A DNA stretch of 43,046 nt from Beijerinckiaceae bacterium (GTDB taxonomy: Bacteria; Pseudomonadota; Alphaproteobacteria; Rhizobiales; Beijerinckiaceae): NCBI GenBank assembly GCA_004298435.1, contig SCSF01000003.1, positions 1-43,046 of the forward strand, read 5' to 3'. Below, piece by piece: positions 35,304-42,927 of this stretch. Within the stretch, counting starts at the first letter, position 1; every line of letters starts with the position of its first letter. A program made the position numbers and the translations under genes. The notes beneath the pieces were generated by a model, which saw only the letters and a program-made list of their open reading frames with translations, was not told where the DNA came from and searched no databases.

Positions 35304-36611
35304 TCAGTAGATCGGGAAACGCTGCGTCAGTTCGGTGACCTTCGCCTTGATCGCCGCCTCTACAGCGCCATTGCCGGCATCGCCGTTCTTGGCAAGACCA
35401 TCAAGCGTTTCAGCGATAAAGCTGCCAATCTTCTTGAACTCGGCAACCCCGAAACCGCGCGAGGTTCCAGCAGGCGTCCCGAGCCGGATGCCCGAAGTCA
35501 CCATCGGGCTCGCCGTATCGAAAGGCACGCCGTTCTTGTTGCAAGTGATATGGGCACGCGAAAGGGCTGCTTCGGCGGCCTTGCCGGTAAGGTTCTTCGG
35601 GCGAAGATCGACAAGCATGAGATGATTGTCGGTGCCGCCGGAGGTAATGGCGAAACCGTTCTCGATCATCGTCGCAGCCAAAGCCTTGGCGTTTTCGACG
35701 ACCTGCCGCGCGTAGATCTTGAACTCAGGCCGCAGCGCTTCGCCGAAGGCGACCGCCTTGCCGGCGATCACATGCTCCAGCGGACCACCCTGAAGACCCG
35801 GGAAAACCGCGGAATTGATCTTCTTCGCGAGGTCCTGATCATTGGTGAGGATCAAGCCGCCGCGCGGTCCGCGCAAGGTCTTGTGCGTGGTCGAGGTCGC
35901 GATATGCGCATGCGGGAACGGCGAAGGATGAACGCCACCCGCGACGAGGCCCGCAAAATGCGCCATGTCGACGACGAAATAGGCGCCGACTGAATCCGCA
36001 ATGGCGCGGAACTTCTCGAAATCCCAGAAGCGCGGATAGCCCGAGCCGCCGGCGATGATCATCTTCGGCTTGTGCTGCTCGGCGAGCTTGGCGAGCGCAT
36101 CCATATCGATGCGATTATCGTCGCGCCGCACACCGTAGGCCACGGGCTTGAACCACTTGCCGGACATGTTGACAGGCGAGCCATGCGTCAGATGGCCGCC
36201 GGCCGCGAGATCAAGTCCCATGAAGGTGTCGCCCGGCTGCATCAGCGCGAGAAAAACCGCCTGATTGGCCTGGCTGCCGGAATTCGGCTGCACATTGGCG
36301 AATTTGCAATCGAACAGACGGCAAACGCGTTCGATCGCCAGACTCTCCACGACATCGACGAACTGGCAGCCACCGTAATAACGCCGGCCGGGATAACCCT
36401 CAGCGTACTTGTTCGTCAGAATCGAACCTTGCGCCTGGAGCACAGCCTTCGAGACGATGTTCTCCGACGCGATAAGTTCGATCTCTTCCCTTTGCCGGCC
36501 GAGCTCCTTGTTGATGGCATCGAAAATCTGCTGGTCGGTGTCGGCGAGAGCCGCGGAAAAGAAGGAGTTCTGAGCCATGGATGTGCTGGCTTCGGCATCG
36601 GATTTGGTCAT
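35304..36611 (-). CDS. glyA: Serine hydroxymethyltransferase
   Basis: Interconverts serine and glycine with tetrahydrofolate, feeding one-carbon metabolism, which matters in methylotrophs that use the serine cycle. The ATG at 36611 gives 435 aa and has AGGACG upstream; MAQNSFF at 36578 is a shorter alternative. Key segments: [42 protein letters not shown] and the PLP lysine in [14 protein letters not shown]. The gene has a 250-bp leader with two strong hairpins. nrdR, ribD and ribE follow. Confidence 0.97.
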   Translation of the reverse strand: MTKSDAEASTSMAQNSFFSAALADTDQQIFDAINKELGRQREEIELIASENIVSKAVLQAQGSILTNKYAEGYPGRRYYGGCQFVDVVESLAIERVCRLFDCKFANVQPNSGSQANQAVFLALMQPGDTFMGLDLAAGGHLTHGSPVNMSGKWFKPVAYGVRRDDNRIDMDALAKLAEQHKPKMIIAGGSGYPRFWDFEKFRAIADSVGAYFVVDMAHFAGLVAGGVHPSPFPHAHIATSTTHKTLRGPRGGLILTNDQDLAKKINSAVFPGLQGGPLEHVIAGKAVAFGEALRPEFKIYARQVVENAKALAATMIENGFAITSGGTDNHLMLVDLRPKNLTGKAAEAALSRAHITCNKNGVPFDTASPMVTSGIRLGTPAGTSRGFGVAEFKKIGSFIAETLDGLAKNGDAGNGAVEAAIKAKVTELTQRFPIY

Positions 36612-36720
36612 TGGCAGGCGTCCTGAAACGATTTGATGATTTGTTGCTGAACGAACGAAGACAAGATCGAAGCACAAGCCGATAAAGCGGCTGCGGCCAT
36701 GTCTCACGTCCTGAACCTCC

Positions 36721-36784
36721 GCCTTTAGCACGCTTGTTCGCGTGCGTGAAGGCGGCAGACGATTCCCATAAAGGATCGTCTGCC
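36721..36784 (-). promoter_or_regulatory. Structured leader of glyA (two hairpins)
   Basis: On the minus strand, GGCAGACGAT-N11-ATCGTCTGCC (36754-36784) is followed directly by a nested hairpin, GCCTTcac-GCACGC-N6-GCGTGC-ta-AAGGC (36721-36752). They lie 110 nt or more upstream of the glyA start. They could be part of a cis-regulatory RNA, or the first could end the upstream transpeptidase transcript. No known riboswitch family matched by eye. Confidence 0.45.
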
Positions 36785-36833
36785 TTCCTTTCGAAAGAGG
36801 TGTCGTAATGGGAGCCGGATGGCATCGTCACTG

Positions 36834-36858
36834 GCAGCAGCCTCATGCAGGCTGCTGC
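36834..36858. terminator. Hairpin just after the L,D-transpeptidase gene
   Basis: GCAGCAGCCT-catgc-AGGCTGCTGC, a perfect 10-bp stem starting 4 nt after the transpeptidase stop. On the plus strand ATTTTC follows, while the minus strand lacks a T-run, so its strength as a terminator for the transpeptidase gene is uncertain. Confidence 0.6.
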
Positions 36859-36862
36859 ATTT

Positions 36863-38353
36863 TCAATACTGGCCGTATTGGTGGTTCTGTTCCATCGGCG
36901 GCATAACGCTCGCAGCGGAAGCTGGTGCGCCAGATCCCATTGAAACCGCCTCGGCCTGCGGCGCAGCTTGCGGCGCAGGTTTCGGCGCCTCGGGCATCGG
37001 CACGTTATAGCCGGGCGGCGGCGTCATATCGGATGCGGCAACCGACCCAAGCCCGTCGCGCTGATAGATGTCGTTGCGGAATTCAACCAGCCCATCCGGC
37101 GTCGCCCAGGCAGTAATATAGACCCAGTAAACCGGCACCGGCGGCGTGATCTTCACATCGACCCGCTGTCCCGAGGCAATGGTCTGATCGATCCGCGCGC
37201 GATCCCAACCGGGATTGTCCTTCAACAGCCAGGCAACATAATCGCGCACGTCCTGCACGCGAATGCAGCCCGATGAAATGTAGCGGTAGTCATCGCCGAA
37301 AATGCCGCGCTCGTCGGTGTCGTGCATATAGACGCCATAGGGGTTGGGAATGTCGATCCGCACGACTCCCAAAGCGTTGACGTCGGCGCCTGGATCCTGC
37401 CGGAACCTGTAATGCGTCGCCTCCATCGAGTTCCAGTTGATGTCCTGCGGCTGCACCTCCTGCCCCTTGCTGTCGAAGATGCGGATCTTGTTCTGCGTGA
37501 GATAATTGGGGTTCTTCTGCATGCGCGGGATCAGATCCTTGCGGATGATCGAGGCCGGCACTGTCCAGTAAGGATTGAAATTGATCTCCGTCGCCTTGGT
37601 CATCATCACCGGCGACTGACGATCGATGCGGCCGACGCCCGCGACGTGATGCGTCGCCACCACGCCGTTCTCAACCGTCTCGACGGCAGCGGCGGGAATA
37701 TTGGCGACGACGAAACGCTCGCCGAGATTGCCGGAATAGGCGCGCAGCCGGACGAGATTGACCTGAAGCTGGCGCAGCCGCTGATCGGCCGGCACATCGA
37801 GCGCCGCCATCGTATCCTTGTTGACGACGCCGCTTTGCATCAGGCCATTGCGCGCCTGATAATGCTTCACCGCGGCCTGAACGAAGGAGTCGAAAATCGG
37901 AGATATGCCTGCCGTCGCCCCAAGATCGCCCGAGACTTCGAGACGCTTGCGCAGCGCGACCACCGCCGCTCCCCTGCTGCCGAGCCGCAAAGTCCTGCCG
38001 GCGGGAACATGCACCCATCCGCCCTTGCTCACGATCTGCTGATAACGCGCGATCGCCTGTTCGGTCGCCGCGAAGGTCGCTGGCGAAAGGACGGGAGTCC
38101 TCGAACGCGTCACGGCGAGATGCGAATCCGCATCATAGCTCTGTGCCCATTCGGCCTGGTCCGCGAATAAATTGCCGCCGCCGGCCAACGCTGGCTGCAC
38201 AAAAGCGAGGCCCGCCGCAATTCCAGCCGCCGCCAATGCAGCCCCTGACAGACGCGCTCCAACCCAGAATCCAGCCTCACATGCCGAAGCGCTCCGCCTC
38301 GGCACGGCAAAACGAGATCTCACCACTGCCCACTCCGAAATCTTGCGCCGCAC
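36863..38353 (-). CDS. L,D-transpeptidase (YcbB-like, PG-binding + YkuD domains)
   Basis: Forms 3-3 cross-links in peptidoglycan or attaches proteins to it, in the periplasm. The 496-aa protein (GTG start) has a signal/anchor segment at about 33-57, a peptidoglycan-binding helical domain (about 115-190), and a YkuD catalytic domain with His344 (YMHDTDERG) and Cys363 (YISSGCIRVQD). The last 50 residues are Pro/Ala/Met-rich. Upstream on the same strand lies a MarR regulator of the LdtR type, which in relatives controls an L,D-transpeptidase gene, so this is the likely target. Confidence 0.94.
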   Translation of the reverse strand: MRRKISEWAVVRSRFAVPRRSASACEAGFWVGARLSGAALAAAGIAAGLAFVQPALAGGGNLFADQAEWAQSYDADSHLAVTRSRTPVLSPATFAATEQAIARYQQIVSKGGWVHVPAGRTLRLGSRGAAVVALRKRLEVSGDLGATAGISPIFDSFVQAAVKHYQARNGLMQSGVVNKDTMAALDVPADQRLRQLQVNLVRLRAYSGNLGERFVVANIPAAAVETVENGVVATHHVAGVGRIDRQSPVMMTKATEINFNPYWTVPASIIRKDLIPRMQKNPNYLTQNKIRIFDSKGQEVQPQDINWNSMEATHYRFRQDPGADVNALGVVRIDIPNPYGVYMHDTDERGIFGDDYRYISSGCIRVQDVRDYVAWLLKDNPGWDRARIDQTIASGQRVDVKITPPVPVYWVYITAWATPDGLVEFRNDIYQRDGLGSVAASDMTPPPGYNVPMPEAPKPAPQAAPQAEAVSMGSGAPASAASVMPPMEQNHQYGQY

Positions 38354-38753
38354 CCGCAGCTTGCGCCGGAAAAGGAATCTCAGGTCCTGGTCCGGCGCGG
38401 GTTCGAACCCCTAACCGAGTCCTCAATCTGGACTATTCATTTCCACGGTAAACAAGCCCCAAATGGGCGGCGATTTTGTGGCGTTTCGGCGTGCGCTGCG
38501 GCAATGACGCCGCAATCGGCAGGGGCACGCGGATATTAATCGCGACTGTCGACTCTCGGCCACAGCGGCGGCCGGATCGGCGACTGGAGCCGTTTCGGTT
38601 CTGACGGAGTCAGAATCCCGGCTCTGCTTATCCGTTTTGACGCGTTTACTTCAAGCGAACCGGAAGCCACTTCGCTTGAGAACGCTTTATCCTATCAACC
38701 GGCGGATACGCGGACCCGCCGGACAGCGCGGCGCAGTTGCGCCGGCGCTTCTC
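38354..38753. other. Gap between ldtR-like and L,D-transpeptidase genes
   Basis: About 400 bp with no gene. It holds family A copy A7 (38583-38695), the probable transpeptidase promoter region, and a T-arm-like GGTTCGAACCC around 38399-38410 that does not belong to a full tRNA. Confidence 0.5.
38583..38695 (-). repeat. Family A repeat A7 (complete)
   Basis: On the minus strand: AAGCGTTCTCAAGCGAAGTGG, CCGGTTCGCTTGAAGTAAACGCG, a linker with CAAAACG, then ATTCTGAC-tcc-GTCAGAACC and GGCTCC. It lies 58 nt downstream of the ldtR-like gene. Confidence 0.75.
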
Positions 38754-39266
38754 TTACAGACGGAACCGGATCTGATCGGTCCAGAAGCGCTCGAGGCGGT
38801 GCAGAGACTGATTGAGCCTGTCGAACTCGTCGTGCGAAATGCCGCCGATCTGCTCGATCGTCAGGACATGCTTGTCGTAAAGCGCCGTCACAATGTCGTG
38901 AACCTCCCTGCCCTTCGGGGTCAGGCTGATGCGCACCGAACGGCGGTCAAGGCGCGAGCGGGCATGATGAAGATAACCCATCTCGACCAGCTTCTTCACA
39001 TTGTAGGAGACGTTCGAGCCGAGGTAATACCCGCGGGTACGCAATTCGCCCGCTGTGAGTTCCTTGTCGCCAATATTGTAAAGCAGAAGAGCCTGCACGG
39101 AATTGACGTCGCTGCGCCCGCGCCGGTCGAACTCATCCTTGATGACATCGAGCAAGCGGCGATGCAGACGCTCGACCAATGTCAGAGCCTCGATGTAGGC
39201 GGGACGAACTTCCGTCGCCCGCACCGTTCGCGCCTGCGCACCCTCCGTCTTGAGAACGCTGTTCAT
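38754..39266 (-). CDS. ldtR: MarR family regulator, LdtR type
   Basis: 170-aa winged-helix regulator. The family-typical sequence RPAYIEALTLVERLHRRLLDVIKDEFDRRGRSDVNSVQALLLYNIGD (about residues 21-67), GYYLGSNVSYNVKKLVEMGY for DNA recognition, and the wing RSRLDRRSVRISLT closely resemble LdtR of Liberibacter and its rhizobial relatives. LdtR controls an L,D-transpeptidase and stress tolerance. The next gene downstream is an L,D-transpeptidase, which supports the name. The upstream region is unusually AT-rich and may hold autoregulatory sites. The symbol rests on family and context, not on an alignment. Confidence 0.82.
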   Translation of the reverse strand: MNSVLKTEGAQARTVRATEVRPAYIEALTLVERLHRRLLDVIKDEFDRRGRSDVNSVQALLLYNIGDKELTAGELRTRGYYLGSNVSYNVKKLVEMGYLHHARSRLDRRSVRISLTPKGREVHDIVTALYDKHVLTIEQIGGISHDEFDRLNQSLHRLERFWTDQIRFRL

Positions 39267-39573
39267 TGACCCATCCCTTCTTATTTTCCGGCGGGCTCTC
39301 TTATTGCCCCGGCCCGTCGATGGATCGGTTTATAAGCAACGCGAATGAAGACGAGTTTAAATAACAATCTGAATCAGAAGTTTAGTTATTTGCGTGAATC
39401 AATACTGAAATAAAGACGATTTTTACGATGAATAACTCTTAAGATTTGAATTTATTAACTTACCATAGTGTTTACGATAATGCCGCCAGGGCAGAGCCTA
39501 TTGCCTCAGACAGTCTGTTAAGACTCACGTTCGCTGCCCGGAAGACTCTGTGCCGTTCAGGAACTCTTAAGGC
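39267..39573. promoter_or_regulatory. AT-rich region upstream of the ldtR-like gene
   Basis: 307 bp without a gene. About 150 bp (39330-39480) is far richer in A+T than the surrounding DNA, with runs such as TTTAAATAACAA and GAATTTATTAACTTACC. It lies between the ldtR start and the 3' end of a same-strand membrane protein gene. It is likely the ldtR promoter and perhaps a target of an AT-binding nucleoid or regulatory protein. Confidence 0.5.
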
Positions 39574-40026
39574 TCAGGCGTCGTTCGCCTGCCCTGCCTG
39601 GAACGTCAGGGCGAAATAGAGAATGATCAGGATCACATCGACAGCGATCCAGACGCCACCGAACACGCCCTTAACCGTCATCGCCACGAAAATCTGCGAT
39701 ACGGCGGCGAACAACCACAACGCTCCGCCCCAGGGTGTCGCAAGCCAAAGCCCCACCGCGGCGAGAAGATCGGCGGCGGCAAAGAAAATGACAGCCCCCG
39801 CTGCTGCGCCCGAAAGGGAGTCGAGCACGGTTTCGGCAGGCAGCAGAACGGTTGCCCATTCCCTTAAGCCCTGGGCGAGCCACAGCGCCGCCATGAGGCG
39901 CATGAAAATCACCAGGATGAGGCCCCAGCGGGTCGGCCGAATGCCATCGGGACCCGTGTCGCCAAGGCGGATCGCGAGATCCCCCGCGCCGGCTGGCTTG
40001 CTCTCATTGCGGCGCCAGAGGTTCAT
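39574..40026 (-). CDS. Small membrane protein, DUF6163-like
   Basis: 150-aa protein with about four predicted transmembrane segments: WGLILVIFMRLMAALWLAQGL, AAAGAVIFFAAADLLAAVGLW, WGGALWLFAAVSQIFVAM and VWIAVDVILIILYFALTF, each given up to 20 residues here. I match it to the uncharacterised DUF6163 family of alphaproteobacteria, from memory. Its start overlaps the HIBCH-like gene's end by 4 nt, so the two are translationally coupled. The function is unknown; coupling does not imply a shared pathway. Confidence 0.7.
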   Translation of the reverse strand: MNLWRRNESKPAGAGDLAIRLGDTGPDGIRPTRWGLILVIFMRLMAALWLAQGLREWATVLLPAETVLDSLSGAAAGAVIFFAAADLLAAVGLWLATPWGGALWLFAAVSQIFVAMTVKGVFGGVWIAVDVILIILYFALTFQAGQANDA

Positions 40027-41093
40027 GCGGCACCCGCGGGCGCGGAAAAGATCAACTCACCCTCCGTCAACGGTGTGAAACAGTCATCGATTTCTTTGGC
40101 GCTGACATGGCTGATGTCCGCCGGTTTCCACCTCGGCTTATCGTGCTTGTCGATCAGCGCCGTGCGGACACCTTCATAATAGTCGTGGCCGCGAACGACG
40201 TGCTGGCCGAGACGAAACTCCAGCCGCAAGGCGGATTCAAGGTCGAGGTTAGGCCCGAGTTGCATCTGCCTCAAGGCTATGGCGAGGCTCGTCGGCGAGC
40301 GCGAACGGAGCGTTTCGACGGTTTTGACGGCAAAGGCCGAGCCTGTACGGCCTGCGGCATCAAGCTTTTCAAGGATCCCCGCAACATCCGCTGGCGCGAA
40401 ACACTCTTCGATCAAATCTTTCTGCCGCAGCAAGGGAGTATCCGGAATAGCTGCCGTTTCGGCTGCGATTGCCTCATCCACATCCGCACCTTCAGATAAA
40501 CGCCCGAGAAGGCTGTCGAACCGCGCCGCCGGCACATGCGCGGTCGCGATCCCCAGAACTAAGGCGTCGCCGGTACCGACCGGCGATCCGGTCAGGGCGA
40601 GATAGGTCCCGAATTTCCCTTTGAGGCGCGGTAGAAAAAAGGTGCCGCCGATGTCGGGGAAAAAGCCGATCCCGACCTCCGGCATGGCAAATTGCAGCGC
40701 TTCCCCTGCGACGCGGTGTGATCCGTAAATGCTGGCACCGACGCCGCCGCCCATTGTGATCGCATCGATCAAGGCCACATAGGGCTTCGGAAACCGGCTG
40801 ATCTGCCGGCAGAGATTATATTCGGCGCGAAAGAACGCCATCTGCTCGGCGTGCTTGTCGGCGCAGCCCAGTTCATAGAGCGTCTTGATATCGCCGCCGG
40901 AGCAAAACGCACGCGCACTGGTGCTCCTGATCGCGACGCAGGCAATGGCCGGATCTGCCGCATAAGTCTTGAGAGCGGCGGAGATGGCATACACCATATC
41001 CAAAGTGACGGCATTGAGAGCCCTCGGACGATTGAGGCTGATGACGCCGCAACAGCCGATCTTCTCGAAGATGACGTCTTGTGTGCTCATCAA
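40023..41093 (-). CDS. 3-hydroxyisobutyryl-CoA hydrolase (enoyl-CoA hydratase/isomerase family)
   Basis: 356-aa crotonase-fold enzyme, likely hydrolysing 3-hydroxyisobutyryl-CoA in valine breakdown. Visible features: LNRPRALNAVTLDMV near the N-terminus, FCSGGDIKTLYE for CoA oxyanion stabilisation, AITMGGGVGASIYGSHRVAGE, and FAMPEVGIGFFPDIGGTFFL with the catalytic glutamate. The extended C-terminal domain, ending with RPRW-like DKPRWKPADI, is what separates HIBCH from ordinary enoyl-CoA hydratases. It diverges from hemB. Confidence 0.9.
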   Translation of the reverse strand: MMSTQDVIFEKIGCCGVISLNRPRALNAVTLDMVYAISAALKTYAADPAIACVAIRSTSARAFCSGGDIKTLYELGCADKHAEQMAFFRAEYNLCRQISRFPKPYVALIDAITMGGGVGASIYGSHRVAGEALQFAMPEVGIGFFPDIGGTFFLPRLKGKFGTYLALTGSPVGTGDALVLGIATAHVPAARFDSLLGRLSEGADVDEAIAAETAAIPDTPLLRQKDLIEECFAPADVAGILEKLDAAGRTGSAFAVKTVETLRSRSPTSLAIALRQMQLGPNLDLESALRLEFRLGQHVVRGHDYYEGVRTALIDKHDKPRWKPADISHVSAKEIDDCFTPLTEGELIFSAPAGAA

Positions 41094-41248
41094 GCCTCGC
41101 GAAATAGACTTCGGGATCAGTCCCGCTCTATTGGGGCAAAGCCCATGCCGTCAACCTTTGAATATAGGCGTTGCCAATCGCCACACTTGTCGTGGCGGCG
41201 CGCAAGGTTCAAAACTCACCCAATTCAATTGTCCGTCGAGTGCCCATC

Positions 41249-42289
41249 ATGAATCCGTGGAACAAGCCTAAACCAGACGAAGCGTCCGCAACCGCCACGC
41301 GGCTCGATCTGGCGCAGCGGCCCCGCCGCAACCGCAAGACGGAATGGGCGCGCCGCCTCGTTCGCGAAAATGTGTTGACCACCAACGATCTCATCTGGCC
41401 GCTGTTTCTTGCCGAAGGCGAAGGCGTTCGCACACAGGTCGTCTCCATGCCGGGTGTCGAGCGCCTGTCGGTCGATGAAGCGGTCAAGGCCGCTGTGATG
41501 GCAGCGGAACTGGCCATCCCGGCGCTTGCGCTGTTTCCGAATACCGATCCGGCGCGGCGCGATCCGCATGGCAGCGAGGCGCTGAACGCGGACAATCTGG
41601 TCTGCCGCGCGATCCGCGCCATCAAGCGTGAAGTGCCGCAGATCGGCCTCATCGCGGATGCCGCGCTCGACCCTTATACGAGTCACGGCCATGACGGCAT
41701 TTTGCACGGCGAAGAAATCGTCAATGACGAAACGGTCGCTGTGCTTGTCGCGCAATCGCTCAATCAGGCGCGTGCGGGCGCGGATGTCATCGCGCCCTCC
41801 GACATGATGGATGGACGCATTGCTGCGATCCGCGAAGGCCTCGATGCCGAGGGCTTCGAGAACGTGCAGGTCATGTCCTATGCGGCGAAATATGCATCGG
41901 CCTTTTATGGGCCGTTCCGCGATGCGATCGGCACCAAGGCGGTGCTCGCGGGCGACAAGCGTACTTATCAGATGGACCCGGCGAATTCGGACGAAGCCTT
42001 GCGCGAAGTCGCGCTCGATATCGAGCAAGGCGCGGATATGCTGATCGTGAAGCCGGGCATGCCCTATCTCGACATCATCTGCCGCGTGAAGGAAACCTTC
42101 GCTCTGCCGACCTTCGCTTATCAGGTGTCGGGCGAATACGCGATGATCATGGCTGCGGCGCAGAACGGCTGGCTCGACGGGGAACGCGCGATGCTCGAAA
42201 GCCTCGTCGCCTTCAAGCGCGCCGGCGCCGATGGCGTGCTGACCTATTTCGCGCCAAGAGTAGCGAAGAAGCTGAAGGAAGAGCGGTGA
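41249..42289 (+). CDS. hemB: Delta-aminolevulinic acid dehydratase (porphobilinogen synthase)
   Basis: Condenses two 5-aminolevulinate molecules to porphobilinogen in heme and corrinoid synthesis. The ATG at 41249 gives 346 aa; the frame is open upstream, but conservation begins in this region. Schiff-base lysines are K214 (YAAKYASAFYGPFRDA) and K268 (MLIVKPGMPYLD). The metal-site segment DAALDPYTSHGHDG has aspartates in place of the three cysteines of zinc enzymes, so it belongs to the Mg-dependent class usual in alphaproteobacteria. A cluster of hairpin repeats follows the stop. Confidence 0.97.
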   Translation: MNPWNKPKPDEASATATRLDLAQRPRRNRKTEWARRLVRENVLTTNDLIWPLFLAEGEGVRTQVVSMPGVERLSVDEAVKAAVMAAELAIPALALFPNTDPARRDPHGSEALNADNLVCRAIRAIKREVPQIGLIADAALDPYTSHGHDGILHGEEIVNDETVAVLVAQSLNQARAGADVIAPSDMMDGRIAAIREGLDAEGFENVQVMSYAAKYASAFYGPFRDAIGTKAVLAGDKRTYQMDPANSDEALREVALDIEQGADMLIVKPGMPYLDIICRVKETFALPTFAYQVSGEYAMIMAAAQNGWLDGERAMLESLVAFKRAGADGVLTYFAPRVAKKLKEER

Positions 42290-42300
42290 AATGTGCGCAC

Positions 42301-42425
42301 TTCTTCTCCCGCTCGCGGGAGAAGATGTCATGCGGAGCATGACAGATGAGGGCTGGTGCCGCTTGCAAAAACCCTCACCCGGCAGGCTCCGCCTGCCACC
42401 CTCTCCCGCAAGCGGTAGAGGGTTC
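42301..42425 (+). repeat. Hairpin cluster after hemB (family D, REP-like)
   Basis: Four hairpins in 125 bp: CTTCTCCCGC-tc-GCGGGAGAAG (42303-42324), TCATGC-gga-GCATGA, GGCAGGC-tcc-GCCTGCC, and CCCTCT...CCGC/GCGG...AGAGGG. Such sequences are common intergenic repeats in Hyphomicrobiales. It is the only copy in the window and is a candidate terminator for hemB. Confidence 0.65.
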
Positions 42426-42454
42426 AAAGGGCGCTCTGTTTGCACCCACGAGAC

Positions 42455-42853
42455 TCAAGCCTGCCCCGCTTCTTCGTCGGATCGGCTTGTTTGATAGAGA
42501 GACAGGGTTAGCAAGATCCTGTGCTTCACTAAAATTCCCATAAACTCAGCATCGAAGCTTAGATTTTTAGAAAATTCGTTCTCGTAGATGTATGTTCCAA
42601 TATCCAGTGTAAGCTCATTGTCTTCGCGGCTCGATAAAAGCAAAATGTCTTTATTGTTCTCATTTAGAAACGACACTATGTCCTGTAGCCCTTCTGAAAA
42701 TGAAGCCTCCGTCTGTGCGACATCGTAATGCAAGAAAGCCACTTCTGGATCACCACGCACATCTTTATCAATCCGGTATGGCTTGATCGAGACTGTCTCA
42801 AGAAGGGAACGAAGTGCCAATTTTTTGCTTTTCACTCGTAAAACACAAAGCAT
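42455..42853 (-). CDS. Hypothetical protein, AT-rich orphan gene
   Basis: 132-aa protein that I do not recognise. It is soluble-looking and mixed alpha/beta, with no signal peptide, membrane segment, cysteine motif or catalytic motif; it contains acidic stretches (REDNELTLD) and a C-terminal SRSDEEAGQA. The ATG at 42853 has a GGAG 8 nt upstream. Base composition is clearly richer in A+T than neighbouring genes, codon choice differs, and it sits between a hairpin cluster, a family C fragment and an IS3-family end, all suggesting horizontal gain. An immunity-type or other accessory role is possible but unsupported. Confidence 0.55.
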   Translation of the reverse strand: MLCVLRVKSKKLALRSLLETVSIKPYRIDKDVRGDPEVAFLHYDVAQTEASFSEGLQDIVSFLNENNKDILLLSSREDNELTLDIGTYIYENEFSKNLSFDAEFMGILVKHRILLTLSLYQTSRSDEEAGQA

Positions 42854-42891
42854 CGGAACACTCCGAAAATTGAAAGCGCTTCATTGGAATT

Positions 42892-42927
42892 CTGGACCTC
42901 GGATCGTCACCGCTTCGCGGCTCGTCC
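42892..42927 (-). repeat. Family C repeat C3, cut off by an IS element
   Basis: Plus-strand TTCTGGACCTCGGATCGTC, then ACCGC-ttc-GCGGCTCGTCC, matches the middle of C2. The match stops at the point where the IS3-family terminal repeat begins (42928). Confidence 0.6.

Noticed and set aside
38388-38413. tRNA 3' end or attachment site (GGTTCGAACCC and a CCA on the minus strand)
   Set aside because: The T-stem does not pair properly and no 5' acceptor strand or anticodon arm can be found upstream. It lies in the transpeptidase 5' region and looks like chance.
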